Of a stretch of DNA of 64,000 nt, positions 18,054 through 27,683 are shown piece by piece. Position 1 is the stretch's first letter, and the number at the start of each line of letters is the position of its first letter. Where the stretch lies: positions 77,369-141,368 of the forward strand of contig CAZVCC010000001.1 in NCBI GenBank assembly GCA_964626015.1. The letters run 5' to 3'. The DNA is from CAIKZJ01 sp964626015 (GTDB lineage Bacteria; Bacteroidota; Ignavibacteria; Tepidaquicellales; Tepidaquicellaceae). The notes under the pieces were generated by a model, which saw only the letters and a program-made list of their open reading frames with translations, was not told the origin of the DNA and made no database searches. Position numbers and translations under genes: made by a program.

Positions 18054-19460
18054 ATGCAAGAATATGATATTACTGTTATCGGAAGTGGTCCGGGAGGATA
18101 CACAGCAGCTATTAGAGCCGCACAATTAGGATTTAAAACAGCCATTATTGAAAGGGATAAATTAGGTGGGGTTTGTTTGAACTGGGGCTGTATTCCGACA
18201 AAAGCTCTTTTAAAGAGTGCTGAGATGATGAATAAATTTAAACATGCAGGTGATTATGGCCTTAAGATTGAAGCAGCTGGTTTTGATTTTCCAAAGATAA
18301 TACTACGGTCACGAAAAGTTGCGGAAGCCTCTGAGAAAGGTGTTCAGTTTTTGATGAAGAAGAACAAGATAACAATTATCAATGGAACAGGATCCTTAGA
18401 GAATGATAAAACAATATCGATTAAAGATAATGATGGTAAAGAAGTTGAGATTATTAAATCGAAACATACTATTATAGCAACAGGAGCACGTGCAAGGACA
18501 CTGCCCGGTATTAAGTTTGATGAGAAAAGAATTTTATCTTCAACCGGTGCTATGCTTGCTCAGGAAGTTCCATCAAAACTGACAATTGTTGGAAGCGGAG
18601 CAATTGGGATGGAGTTTGCATATTTTTATAATGCATTAGGTTCTGAGGTAACGATTATTGAGATGCTTCCTCAAATTCTTCCGATTGAAGATAAGGAAAT
18701 ATCTGATGTGGTTGCTAGAGAATTTAAGAAAAGCGGAATGAAGATATTTACCGAAACGAAGACGGAAAGTGTCGAAGTAAAAGGTAATAAAGTGATTACA
18801 AAGGTTACCGGAAAAACAAACAACTCTATAGAATCTGATGCAGTTCTTCTCGCAATTGGTGTGACAGGAAATATAGAGAATCTTGGACTTGAAAACCTTG
18901 GAGTCGAGTTGTTCAGGAATGCTATAAAGGTAGATAGTGATTACAAAACAAATGTTGATGGATTATATGCAATTGGTGATGTTGCACTGATAGACGAAAA
19001 AGGAAAACCATGGCTTGCTCATGTTGCATCTGCAGAAGCAATTAACTGTGTAGAAAAAATAAAAGGACATTCGACGGGTGATATCAATTATACTAATATT
19101 CCCGGATGTACGTATTGTCAACCACAGGTTGCCTCAGTAGGTCTGACTGAAGAGAAAGCCAAAGCGGCAGGATATAAAATTAGAATAGGTAAGTTTCCGT
19201 TTTCTGCAAACGGTAAATCAAGAGCAGCTGGTGAGACTGCTGGACTTGTAAAACTGATATTTGATGAAGAATACGGTGAATTGTTAGGGGCGCATATAGT
19301 TGGAGCTGAAGCTACTGAACTCATTAGTGAGCTTGTTATGGTGAAATCACTCGAGGGAACAGGGGAGTCAATTATAAAAACAATACATGCCCATCCTACA
19401 CTGACTGAATCTATACTTGAGGCCGCGGGAGTTGCATACGGCGAAGCCATTAACATTTAA
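18054..19460 (+). CDS. lpd: Dihydrolipoyl dehydrogenase
   Basis: The E3 flavoenzyme that reoxidises lipoamide in 2-oxoacid dehydrogenases and the glycine cleavage system. The 468-residue protein has the FAD motif GSGPGG (10-15), the redox-active disulfide C41/C46 in GGVCLNWGCIPTK, a second NAD-binding GSGAIGMEF, and the C-terminal catalytic HAHPTLTES. The length is standard. No E1 or E2 gene is next to it, so it probably serves complexes encoded elsewhere. It is followed by a strong hairpin shared with the convergent gene. Confidence 0.97.
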   Translation: MQEYDITVIGSGPGGYTAAIRAAQLGFKTAIIERDKLGGVCLNWGCIPTKALLKSAEMMNKFKHAGDYGLKIEAAGFDFPKIILRSRKVAEASEKGVQFLMKKNKITIINGTGSLENDKTISIKDNDGKEVEIIKSKHTIIATGARARTLPGIKFDEKRILSSTGAMLAQEVPSKLTIVGSGAIGMEFAYFYNALGSEVTIIEMLPQILPIEDKEISDVVAREFKKSGMKIFTETKTESVEVKGNKVITKVTGKTNNSIESDAVLLAIGVTGNIENLGLENLGVELFRNAIKVDSDYKTNVDGLYAIGDVALIDEKGKPWLAHVASAEAINCVEKIKGHSTGDINYTNIPGCTYCQPQVASVGLTEEKAKAAGYKIRIGKFPFSANGKSRAAGETAGLVKLIFDEEYGELLGAHIVGAEATELISELVMVKSLEGTGESIIKTIHAHPTLTESILEAAGVAYGEAINI

Positions 19461-19474
19461 GATCTCAGAGAAAT

Positions 19475-19512
19475 ATTAATGAAAACGGGGCGTAAGCCCC
19501 ATTTTCATTAAT
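19475..19512. terminator. Bidirectional terminator between lpd and the nucleotidyltransferase
   Basis: A GGGGC/GCCCC core (19487-19491 with 19496-19500) with loop GTAA is extended by an AT-rich stem of about 11 pairs (19475-19485 with 19502-19512) after one C/A mismatch. It gives A-rich and T-rich flanks on both strands, so it can stop transcription of the two convergent genes. Confidence 0.85.
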
Positions 19513-20501
19513 TATATTTCAGAATACTCTCCTAAACTTAGTATTTTACTCTTTTTAATAATTTTAGAATGTTTCCCTATAAGAGAATTTTTTATTACTG
19601 AGTTTTCTATATGTGTATTATTTTCAACTATTGAATTTTTAATGATACTGTTTTTTAGAATACAACCGTCATTAATAGCAGTATAGGGTCCTATAATGCA
19701 ATTATCCAGAATGACATTTTCACCAATGAAGACAGGGTAATTTATCATGCAATTTTTGAAACTATACTTTTTACTATTCTTTTTCAGCAAGTATTGATTA
19801 GTCTCAAGAATTGTTTCATGTTTGCCGCAGTCAAGCCAGCCGTCAACATAATACGGTACAAATTTTTCGTTCTGATTAATCATTACTTCCATTGCATCTG
19901 TAATCTGGTATTCACCTTTTGTTGTAATATTATTTTTAATTATGTATTCTATTGAATTAAAAAGTAAACTTGAATTTTTAATTAAATATATACCCACAAT
20001 AGCATCGTTTGAAGGCGAGACATCAGGGGATGCAGGTTTTTCAACAAACCTTGAAATAAATCCCTTTTTATTTGTTTCAACAACCCCAAACCTTTTTGGA
20101 TCTTCTACCTTTTTGACTCCAATAGCTGAGAATTTGCTTTTAACGATATCTTTCAGGTCGACATCAAACAGAGTATCACCAAGAATAATTAATGCTTCTT
20201 CATTCTTAAATGGATCGAACCTTTCTTTTGCGCAAAGGACAGCATGTCCAAGTCCAAGCATTTCTTTTTGCTCTACAAAATCGAACTTGAATTTAAATGC
20301 ATGTCTCAGATAATTCTTTATTTCATCACCTTTATAACCGATGATGAAAATTATTCTTTCAGCAATTTTCTTTCTAATCAGTTCATTAACGATGTAATAA
20401 ATCATCGGGTGTCCTGCAACATTCATTAATACTTTTGGCATAGTGAGAGTGTGCGGTCTTAATCTTGTTCCAACGCCTGCAACGGGAATAATGACATTCA
20501 T
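19512..20501 (-). CDS. Sugar-1-phosphate nucleotidyltransferase with left-handed beta-helix tail
   Basis: The 329-residue enzyme begins with the nucleotidyltransferase signature in which GVGTRLRPHT and PKVLMNVAG bind the nucleotide. The metal-binding Asp is in LIILGDTLFDVD. The last 75 residues hold irregular hexapeptide-type repeats (NCIIGPYTAI, NSIIKNSIV, NSVIKNSLIG) that build a short left-handed beta-helix. It would make an NDP-sugar, such as dTDP- or UDP-glucose or an N-acetyl sugar; the exact sugar cannot be read. No acetyltransferase residues typical of full-length GlmU are visible. It lies ten bases after alaS on the same strand. Confidence 0.88.
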   Translation of the reverse strand: MNVIIPVAGVGTRLRPHTLTMPKVLMNVAGHPMIYYIVNELIRKKIAERIIFIIGYKGDEIKNYLRHAFKFKFDFVEQKEMLGLGHAVLCAKERFDPFKNEEALIILGDTLFDVDLKDIVKSKFSAIGVKKVEDPKRFGVVETNKKGFISRFVEKPASPDVSPSNDAIVGIYLIKNSSLLFNSIEYIIKNNITTKGEYQITDAMEVMINQNEKFVPYYVDGWLDCGKHETILETNQYLLKKNSKKYSFKNCMINYPVFIGENVILDNCIIGPYTAINDGCILKNSIIKNSIVENNTHIENSVIKNSLIGKHSKIIKKSKILSLGEYSEI

Positions 20502-20511
20502 GAATGTAATT

Positions 20512-23241
20512 TTAAAGTTTACTTTTAATATTAGTTATAAACGAATTTAGTACTTCATCCAATTTTGATACATCCTTTGCCCCCGCGGTAGCAAGCTGAG
20601 GTCTACCACCACCACCACCGCCGAGTTGTTTAGCGATTTCGGAGATTAATTTGCCAGCAGAGAATCCTTTATCCTTTATAAGATTATCGCTTACCGCACA
20701 TACGAGAGAAATTTTATTATCTATGACTGAAGCTACAAGGATTATTCCATTTTTTAGTATCTTTCTTATTTCTTCTCCAATTTCTTTGAATTCATCTGTT
20801 GTTTCAATATTAAGAACTTCTGCGAGTATAACACTGCCATTTATCTTTTCAAATTTATCAACCTTAGACTTCAGGATATTAATATGTTTTTCGATATTTA
20901 CTCTAATCAGCTTTTTGCTCTGGAGTTTCTTTTCCTCAAGAAATTTCTCCCTGAATTCATACAGGGTTTTAATGTTACTATTCTGTTGCTCAAGCAGAAG
21001 CTTCATGATTGAAGCATCTTTGAAATCAGTTTTTCTGTAACCTTCTTTGAAAGATTTGATACCTGCAATAAAATTTGAAGAATACTTCTCTGGTAATTCA
21101 TTTATTATCTTTTCGATGTCGGATGTTCTATCCTCAAGAAGTTTGATTATACCTTCACCTGTTCGAGCAAAGATTCTTCTAACCCCCGAAGATATACTCT
21201 CTTCTTTCACTATTTTAAAAAGACCTATATCACTTGTATTCTGTACATGGGTACCCCCGCAGAATTCTACACTATAATCTTCGTCCATGATTACAACCCT
21301 TACTCTGCTGCCATATTTCTCACCGAAGAATTTCTTAACACGGGGAATTTTATTAGCATCATCAACAGGAAGATCATCGAGAGTCTGAACATTTATTTTC
21401 TCTGAAATTTTTGAGTTAACCAAATCTTCAATAGATTGAATTTCCTCGGTACTGACTTTTTGGTAATGAGGAAAATCAAATCTCAGATGTTCATCTGAAA
21501 CTAAAGAGCCCATTTGTTTCACGTGAGGACCGAGAACCTGTCTTAATGCTTCATGAACGAGATGAGTAGCCGAATGATTTCTCTGAATCGATTCCCGCCT
21601 TTTGATATCTATTAATGCGGTAACATTTTTATTCAAGAGATTCTTATGGTCATAATTTTTAACATATATAAAATGATTATTCTTACTATCGATAACATCT
21701 AGTTCATAACCATCATTAAATATAATTTTACCGGTATCACTAACCTGTCCTCCTGATTCGGAATAAAATGGATTGTCTTTGAGTACAAGGACTTCAATAT
21801 CCGAACCTGCAATTCTTTTAGCTTGCAGAAGTGAAGTTTTTATTCCCTTTTCCTCAATCTCATAAGGATTGTAAACAGGATTAACAGATTTAAGTTTATC
21901 GTCGAGTTCGAAGAGTTTTGTATCAGCGATGATAACATCATCTTTTCTTGCAGACCTTGCTCGTTCTTTCTGCTTGTTCATTTCTTCGTTAAACTTATCT
22001 ATATTGACATCGAAGCCGTGTTCCCGAGCAATAACCTGAGTAAGGTCGAGAGGGAAACCATAAGTGTCGTACAATTTAAATGCGGCTTCCCCCGGAAACA
22101 CTTTATCATTATTTCCTTTAATCAGTTCATATACCTCTTTGAAATGTTCTATCCCTTTATCAAGAGTAATATTGAAGCTGATTTCTTCGCCCATGATAAC
22201 ATTTTTAATGTATTCACTTTTTTCAATAATTTCAGGGAAAGTGTCACCAAAGACTTCGATAACCGCATCAACGAGACGGTACATAAAAGGTTCACTGAAC
22301 TCGAGTTTGCGTGCAAGACGTAATGCACGTCTAAGTATTCTTCTCAGCACATAACCTCTGCCTTCATTTGAGGGCATAGCACCATCACTAATCGCGAAAG
22401 TAAGAGCACGAATGTGGTCAGCAATAGCATTCATTACTGAGATTAATTCACCTTCATATTTTTTATTAGTTATATTACAAATGCTATTAATAATTGGAAC
22501 AAACAAATCTGTATCGTAATTTGATTTTTTGCCGTTTAAAGCTCTAACAACTCTTTCAAGTCCCATACCAGTATCGACGTGTTTGTGAGGTAAGGCATGA
22601 AGATCACCGTACTGATCACGGTTGTACTGAATGAAAACAAGGTTCCAGATTTCGATTACGTCTTCGAGTCCAGCATTGATATCTTCGGGTTTACATCCAT
22701 TTTCGGTAAGGTCGATATGAATTTCAGAACAAGGACCACACGGACCAGTATCTCCCATTTCCCAAAAGTTATCTTTTTCATCAAACTTTAAAATATGTTC
22801 AGGATTAATATCTGTTTCGGTTTTCCAGTATTCTAAAGCTTCATCGTCAGTGTTGTAAACAGAAGCCCAAAGTCTATCCTTTGGAAGCTTCCAAACTTCA
22901 GTAAGAAGCTGCCAAGCCCATTTTATAGCATCCTTTTTGTAATAATCTCCAAATGACCAGTTTCCAAGCATTTCAAAGAAAGTATGGTGGTAACCATCCA
23001 TACCTACTTCCTCAAGGTCGTTATGTTTACCGCCTGCCCTTATACATTTCTGTGTATTAACCGCACGGGAATATTCTCGTGAACCGATACCGAGGAATAC
23101 ATCCTTAAACTGATTCATTCCTGCGTTTGTAAAAAGTAAAGTCGGGTCTTCAAATGGAACAACGGGTGACGATTGTACAGCTGTATGTCCACGCTCTTTA
23201 AAGAATTTTATGAATGAGTTTCTTATCTCTTTTGATGTCAT
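20512..23241 (-). CDS. alaS: Alanyl-tRNA synthetase
   Basis: Charges tRNA-Ala and edits mischarged serine or glycine. The 909-residue protein has the class II core with TFFEMLGNWSFGDY, the editing-site motif HSATHLVH, and the second zinc/editing motif CGGTH. Near the C-terminus a QLGGGGGGRPQLATAGAKD stretch marks the C-Ala glycine-rich region. The length is usual for the family. It is followed ten bases later by the nucleotidyltransferase and preceded by the terminator of the outer-membrane protein gene. Confidence 0.98.
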   Translation of the reverse strand: MTSKEIRNSFIKFFKERGHTAVQSSPVVPFEDPTLLFTNAGMNQFKDVFLGIGSREYSRAVNTQKCIRAGGKHNDLEEVGMDGYHHTFFEMLGNWSFGDYYKKDAIKWAWQLLTEVWKLPKDRLWASVYNTDDEALEYWKTETDINPEHILKFDEKDNFWEMGDTGPCGPCSEIHIDLTENGCKPEDINAGLEDVIEIWNLVFIQYNRDQYGDLHALPHKHVDTGMGLERVVRALNGKKSNYDTDLFVPIINSICNITNKKYEGELISVMNAIADHIRALTFAISDGAMPSNEGRGYVLRRILRRALRLARKLEFSEPFMYRLVDAVIEVFGDTFPEIIEKSEYIKNVIMGEEISFNITLDKGIEHFKEVYELIKGNNDKVFPGEAAFKLYDTYGFPLDLTQVIAREHGFDVNIDKFNEEMNKQKERARSARKDDVIIADTKLFELDDKLKSVNPVYNPYEIEEKGIKTSLLQAKRIAGSDIEVLVLKDNPFYSESGGQVSDTGKIIFNDGYELDVIDSKNNHFIYVKNYDHKNLLNKNVTALIDIKRRESIQRNHSATHLVHEALRQVLGPHVKQMGSLVSDEHLRFDFPHYQKVSTEEIQSIEDLVNSKISEKINVQTLDDLPVDDANKIPRVKKFFGEKYGSRVRVVIMDEDYSVEFCGGTHVQNTSDIGLFKIVKEESISSGVRRIFARTGEGIIKLLEDRTSDIEKIINELPEKYSSNFIAGIKSFKEGYRKTDFKDASIMKLLLEQQNSNIKTLYEFREKFLEEKKLQSKKLIRVNIEKHINILKSKVDKFEKINGSVILAEVLNIETTDEFKEIGEEIRKILKNGIILVASVIDNKISLVCAVSDNLIKDKGFSAGKLISEIAKQLGGGGGGRPQLATAGAKDVSKLDEVLNSFITNIKSKL

Positions 23242-23339
23242 TATATCTATGAAATTTGCAAATTAAACTTTAACAATAAAGATAATTTAAACGGGAACCA
23301 TTATAAATGCAAATAGTGAAGAAAAATAAAACGGAAAAA

Positions 23340-23367
23340 TCAACACCCTCATTTTTGAGGGTGTTGA
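23340..23367 (-). terminator. Intrinsic terminator after the outer-membrane protein gene
   Basis: A perfect 12-bp stem (23340-23351 with 23356-23367) with a four-base loop is followed, on the minus strand, by five T residues. It ends transcription of the 23.4-24.1 kb gene and separates it from alaS. Confidence 0.9.
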
Positions 23368-23379
23368 CTGAAAATAATA

Positions 23380-24099
23380 TCAGAATATTATTCTAATGCC
23401 AGTATCAACGACGAAAACCTTCATATCCTGATTGAATGTATCAGTGCTTTCGGTTTTAACACCGTTTATTGTTGTTACAGACTTGACGTTTTCGAACTTA
23501 GGGGTTGCTCCAAGATAGCCAATTGATGAAATCCAGAATACGTTCTTAGAGAGAGGATAAGCACCACTGAGTGAAAACATATAAGTGAGAGCTGTAGTTG
23601 ACTTCTCATCTTGCAGGTAAGAATTAGCTCCGCTTATAAGCTCTACTTTAGGTGAAGTAGTACTCATGATACCGGAGTATGCTTTAAACCCAACAATTAG
23701 ACTTTTTGATGCAGGATAGTAATATTCAAGCCCGAGTAATCCCCCGTAGATATTCCAGCTTTTTGAATCTGTAGTCCAAGATAGACCTGTTTGATTTGAA
23801 AGCTGCTGAGTAAGATTAGTTAAGTCAGTGCCGTTCGAATTAAAAAATCCCATAACGTTTATTCCAAGAACGTCAACGAGTTTATAGCCCACGACAGCTT
23901 CCGCTTTAAAGCCCAGCTTTGCAAAGCCGGAATTCTTGTTTAGAGCATCCGTCTTTCCAAGATCGCCATAAGGAAAACTTGGACCAACACGAACTTCAAC
24001 GTTAAATTTTTTGCTGAAGCTGCTTTGCACATAATTTTGTGCATGGGAGAATGAAATATGAAATGACAAGATAATAAACAGAACAATAATTATTCTCAT
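23380..24099 (-). CDS. Predicted outer-membrane beta-barrel protein (OmpA-like barrel fold)
   Basis: A 239-residue protein with a signal peptide ending at HAQ (about 1-20), then an eight-strand barrel pattern that starts FNVEVRVGPSFPYGDLGK, typical of the outer-membrane protein beta-barrel domain (OMP_b-brl) family, and ends in GIRIIF with C-terminal phenylalanine. The loops are Ser/Thr rich. There is no peptidoglycan-binding domain. It is a single-gene unit with its own strong terminator. Its function is unknown. Confidence 0.75.
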   Translation of the reverse strand: MRIIIVLFIILSFHISFSHAQNYVQSSFSKKFNVEVRVGPSFPYGDLGKTDALNKNSGFAKLGFKAEAVVGYKLVDVLGINVMGFFNSNGTDLTNLTQQLSNQTGLSWTTDSKSWNIYGGLLGLEYYYPASKSLIVGFKAYSGIMSTTSPKVELISGANSYLQDEKSTTALTYMFSLSGAYPLSKNVFWISSIGYLGATPKFENVKSVTTINGVKTESTDTFNQDMKVFVVDTGIRIIF

Positions 24100-24417
24100 A
24101 TTATTAATTTATAAGTTTTATACTTCTGCTATATAATAATTTTTTAGACTTAAATAAAGGTAAGAGAAATTGCATAATCTTTTAGTATAAAAAATGTATT
24201 AATATTTTTTATTTATCAGCGTCGATTTATAAGATAGTTTAGTCTGATTAACAAAAGTGAAAAAACATAGTATTGTAACTTCTATTTAATACATTTCCGT
24301 TGATTTTGACCTGTTTTTGGCTAAAAGAGTCAAAAAGAAAATATAGGTCCAATTTAAGACTAATTAGAGTGCAAGATAAGGCAAGTTATAGAAAAAAACT
24401 TTATAGTAGTTCATGTA
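24100..24417. other. Intergenic stretch of 318 bases, no gene seen
   Basis: Very AT-rich DNA between two minus-strand genes. It must hold the promoter of the barrel gene and the 3' end of the carboxyltransferase message. The only structure I see is a weak hairpin, TTTTGAC (24304-24310) with GTCAAAA (24329-24335), enclosing a smaller TTTT/AAAA pair. No reading frame or RNA gene can be supported. Confidence 0.5.
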
Positions 24418-26085
24418 CTATGTTTGTATTACACCCGGATTAAATTTTGGTATATCAGGATTACAGTTTGCGATTGAAATACATTGCGAAACAACATCAC
24501 GAGTTTTAGCCGGGTCAATAATTCCGTCAATCCAAAGTCTTGCCGCAGCATAAAGAACGTTAGTTTGTTCATCGTATTTTTTAGAGATATCATCAAGAAA
24601 CTTTTTCTTATCGTCTTCATGAATTTCTTTACCAAGTTTTTTCATTTGACCGATTTTAATATCGAGTAATACATTTGAAGCCTGAGAGCCACCCATAACG
24701 GCAATCTTTGCGTTCGGGTAAGCAAAAATGAATCGGGGGTCATAAGCTTTACCACACATTGCGTAATTGCCTGCACCGAAACTATTACCTGTTATAATGG
24801 TAATTTTAGGAACGGTAGAATTAGCGACAGCATTAACCATTTTTGCACCGTCTTTAATTATACCACCGTGTTCAGAATTCGAACCAACCATAAATCCTGT
24901 AACATCCTGAAGGAAAAGGAGAGGAATTTTCCTTTGATTGCAGTTCATAATGAATCTTGTAGCTTTATCTGCGGAGTCTGAGTAAATGACGCCGCCAAAT
25001 TGCATTTCAGTATGTCCTTTAGGATTTTTCTTTTTAACGACTTCCCGCTGGTTGGCAACAATGCCGACAGCCCATCCATCGATTCGTGCATAACCTGTTA
25101 TTAAAGTTTGCCCATACGTTGGTTTATATTCATCAAAATCACTATCATCGATAATTCTTGAAATTAAATCATAAGTGTTATAAGGTTTTGAACTATCTTC
25201 GGGTATTACACCATATATTTCGTTGACATCGTAAGCAGGATTTTTTGATTCAATTCTGTCAAAACCCGCAAGAGTATTTTGACCAAATTTACAAACGAGA
25301 CTTCGAATTTTTTCAATTGCAGTTTTATCGTCGGGTACTTTTTCGTCAGTTATGCCGGAAACAGACGAAGACACTTCGCCTCCACCGAGAGATTCTGTAT
25401 CGGTAACTTCGCCTATTGCCGCTTTTACAAGATGAGGACCAGCAAGAAAAATACTACCTGTACCTTCTACGATTATTGTTTCATCGCTCATAATAGGGAG
25501 ATAAGCACCTCCAGCAACACAGGGACCCATTATTGCTGCTATCTGAGGAATACCCATAGAACTCATTACAGCATTATTACGGAAAATACGACCAAAGTGC
25601 TCTTTATCAGGGAAGATTTCATCCTGCAGTGGCAGGAAGACTCCAGCGGAATCGACAAGATAAATTATGGGAAGTCTGTTTTCCATCGCAATTTCCTGCG
25701 CACGAAGGTTTTTCTTGCAAGTTATAGGAAACCAAGCGCCTGCTTTTACAGTTGCATCGTTAGCAACAATTACGCAATCTCTATCTGAAACTTTTCCTAT
25801 TCCGAAAATAGTTCCAGATGAAGGTGCGCCACCATATTCTTTATACATATCATAAGCTGTAAACAGACCGATTTCAAGGAATGATGTGTTTTTATCAATC
25901 AGGAGGTTAATTCTTTCTCTGCAATGAAGTTTATTCTGCGAGTGAAGTTTCTCTATGGCTTTTTTACCTCCTCCCTCTGAGACTACTTTTCCTTTAGCTG
26001 ATATATCTACCATTAGACTTTTATGAAAGACGGTTCTTTCAGTGAATGATTTTTCTTTCTTTAAAACAGATTTCAATAATGCCAT
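24418..26085 (-). CDS. Acyl-CoA carboxylase carboxyltransferase (beta) subunit, MCC/PCC type
   Basis: A 555-residue biotin-dependent carboxyltransferase with two crotonase-like halves. The first contains GAWFPITCKK, an acyl-CoA site MGPCVAGGAYLPIMSDE and an oxyanion region, and the second FLQDVTGFMVG and GNSFGAGNYAMCGKAY. The block PDKEHFGRIFRNNA is most like methylcrotonyl-CoA carboxylase; propionyl- or geranyl-CoA carboxylases are alternatives. It transfers CO2 from carboxybiotin to an acyl-CoA in leucine or propionate breakdown. The biotin-carrying alpha subunit is not in the window. A meaB gene lies 2 kb upstream. Confidence 0.88.
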   Translation of the reverse strand: MALLKSVLKKEKSFTERTVFHKSLMVDISAKGKVVSEGGGKKAIEKLHSQNKLHCRERINLLIDKNTSFLEIGLFTAYDMYKEYGGAPSSGTIFGIGKVSDRDCVIVANDATVKAGAWFPITCKKNLRAQEIAMENRLPIIYLVDSAGVFLPLQDEIFPDKEHFGRIFRNNAVMSSMGIPQIAAIMGPCVAGGAYLPIMSDETIIVEGTGSIFLAGPHLVKAAIGEVTDTESLGGGEVSSSVSGITDEKVPDDKTAIEKIRSLVCKFGQNTLAGFDRIESKNPAYDVNEIYGVIPEDSSKPYNTYDLISRIIDDSDFDEYKPTYGQTLITGYARIDGWAVGIVANQREVVKKKNPKGHTEMQFGGVIYSDSADKATRFIMNCNQRKIPLLFLQDVTGFMVGSNSEHGGIIKDGAKMVNAVANSTVPKITIITGNSFGAGNYAMCGKAYDPRFIFAYPNAKIAVMGGSQASNVLLDIKIGQMKKLGKEIHEDDKKKFLDDISKKYDEQTNVLYAAARLWIDGIIDPAKTRDVVSQCISIANCNPDIPKFNPGVIQT

Positions 26086-26198
26086 AGAAAAAATGTATAA
26101 ATTAATTAATAAGTGTGCATTTTAATAAAATAATGTGTGAATTGAAATACAATTGTGTAATTTACTGTAGCAGAATCCTATAAATGATTAAAAACCTA

Positions 26199-27479
26199 TT
26201 ATGCAAGCGCTTTTTTGTTTGGACTGAGATAAATTGGTTCTTTTCGTTCGGTAATCACTTCTTTAGTAATGATGCAGCTTGCAAGGTTTTCTTTTGATGG
26301 GATCTTGTACATTATGTCAACCATGATATTTTCCATGATAGAACGAAGAGCACGAGCACCAGTACCACGCTTTATTGCAATTTCGGTAACTGCTGTAAGA
26401 GCATCTTCATGGAAAACGAGGTCAACGCCTTCCATTCTGAAAAGTTTTTTATATTGTTTAATAAGAGCATTTCTCGGTTCAGTAAGAATTGTGAGCAAAG
26501 CTTTAGTATCAAGACTTTCGAGTGAGGTGACGATTGGAAGTCTGCCTACAATTTCAGGTATTAAACCGAACTTAACAAGGTCATCAGGCTCTACCTGAGT
26601 TAAAATCTCGTCGGTCTTAATATCATTTTTCCCAAAAACTTCAGCACCAAAACCGATAGAGCCTTTGGCTACTCTTCTTTCGACAATTTTTTCAAGACCA
26701 ACGAAAGCACCACCACAAATGAAAAGAATATTTTTTGTATTAACGCTTAATAGAGGCTGTTCAGGGTGTTTCCTTCCTCCTTTGGGCGGAACTGTTGCTA
26801 TTGTACCTTCGAGAATTTTCAGCAATGCCTGCTGAACACCTTCACCTGAAACGTCACGAGTTATAGAAACATTTTCGCTTTTTCTTGAAATTTTATCAAT
26901 TTCATCTACATAAATAATTCCCATTTCCGCTTTCTGAATATCATATTCGGCATTCTGCAAAAGCCTTACAAGCATTGATTCAACATCATCCCCAACATAA
27001 CCTGCTTCGGTAAGAGTTGTTGCATCAGCGATAGCAAAAGGAACATTAAGTAATTTTGCCAAGGTTTGGGCGAGATAAGTTTTTCCAGTACCTGTTGTAC
27101 CAATCATTAATATATTACTCTTTTCAAGTTCAACATCGTCTATGCTAATAGACTTCATTGCATCGATTCTTTTGTAATGATTATAAACGGCAACAGCGAG
27201 AGATTTTTTAGCGCGGTCCTGACCAATAACATATTCATCAAGGAATTTCTTAATTGCAGCAGGGTTGATGCCTGATTTTGATTTGTTAAAATTAGCGCTA
27301 CTTGTGGGGTCGGTTTTTATCTTTATTATATGTACTGCACCATCGACACAAATTTCACAAATAAAGGGAGCCTTCCCGAATCTATCTGCCGGACCTTTAA
27401 TCAAATTCGTCACTTTATCTGCGCTTCTGCCGCAAAATGAACATCTCGGAACGTTAGTATTAGGTGACTTAGCTGCCAT
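26199..27479 (-). CDS. clpX: ATP-dependent Clp protease unfoldase ClpX
   Basis: The 426-residue AAA+ unfoldase delivers proteins to ClpP. It has an N-terminal zinc domain with C13, C16, C41 and C44, Walker A GTTGTGKT (127-134), the pore loop GYVG (160-163), Walker B IIYVDEID (188-195), the RKHPEQ block and the C-terminal small domain. An open frame extends 31 codons further upstream, but that part reads straight through the tRNA-Leu gene, so the real start is ATG 27479. No clpP or lon gene is adjacent. Confidence 0.97.
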   Translation of the reverse strand: MAAKSPNTNVPRCSFCGRSADKVTNLIKGPADRFGKAPFICEICVDGAVHIIKIKTDPTSSANFNKSKSGINPAAIKKFLDEYVIGQDRAKKSLAVAVYNHYKRIDAMKSISIDDVELEKSNILMIGTTGTGKTYLAQTLAKLLNVPFAIADATTLTEAGYVGDDVESMLVRLLQNAEYDIQKAEMGIIYVDEIDKISRKSENVSITRDVSGEGVQQALLKILEGTIATVPPKGGRKHPEQPLLSVNTKNILFICGGAFVGLEKIVERRVAKGSIGFGAEVFGKNDIKTDEILTQVEPDDLVKFGLIPEIVGRLPIVTSLESLDTKALLTILTEPRNALIKQYKKLFRMEGVDLVFHEDALTAVTEIAIKRGTGARALRSIMENIMVDIMYKIPSKENLASCIITKEVITERKEPIYLSPNKKALA

Positions 27480-27496
27480 AATCTTTATTAATTTAG

Positions 27497-27578
27497 TGCG
27501 CGATAAGGGAGTCGAACCCCCACGAGTTTCCTCGCTAGATCCTAAGTCTAGTGCGTCTGCCAGTTCCGCCAATCGCGC
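27497..27578 (-). tRNA. tRNA-Leu (anticodon UAG)
   Basis: The minus strand folds as a cloverleaf: a 7-bp acceptor GCGCGAT/ATCGCGC, a D arm GGCGGAACTGGCAGACGC, an anticodon stem CTAGA/TCTAG around loop CTTAGGA giving anticodon TAG, a long variable arm as in class II tRNAs, and the T arm GGTTCGA. The discriminator is A, as expected for leucine, and the 3' CCA is not encoded. It lies immediately upstream of clpX on the same strand. Confidence 0.95.
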
Positions 27579-27683
27579 TAAATATCGTTAAATATAATTA
27601 AAAATAATAAATGAAATTAGTCAATTAAGTGTAAATTCATGAAAGTAATTATGAAAGAAATAAACAGAATAAAGAAATACTGT

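Noticed and set aside
25279..25788. 169-codon plus-strand frame
   Set aside because: It lies fully opposite the carboxyltransferase gene, is Cys/His-rich noise with no family likeness, and has no ribosome site.
27480..27572. N-terminal extension of ClpX (MAELADALDL...)
   Set aside because: These codons are the reverse reading of the tRNA-Leu gene; the conserved zinc domain begins after them.
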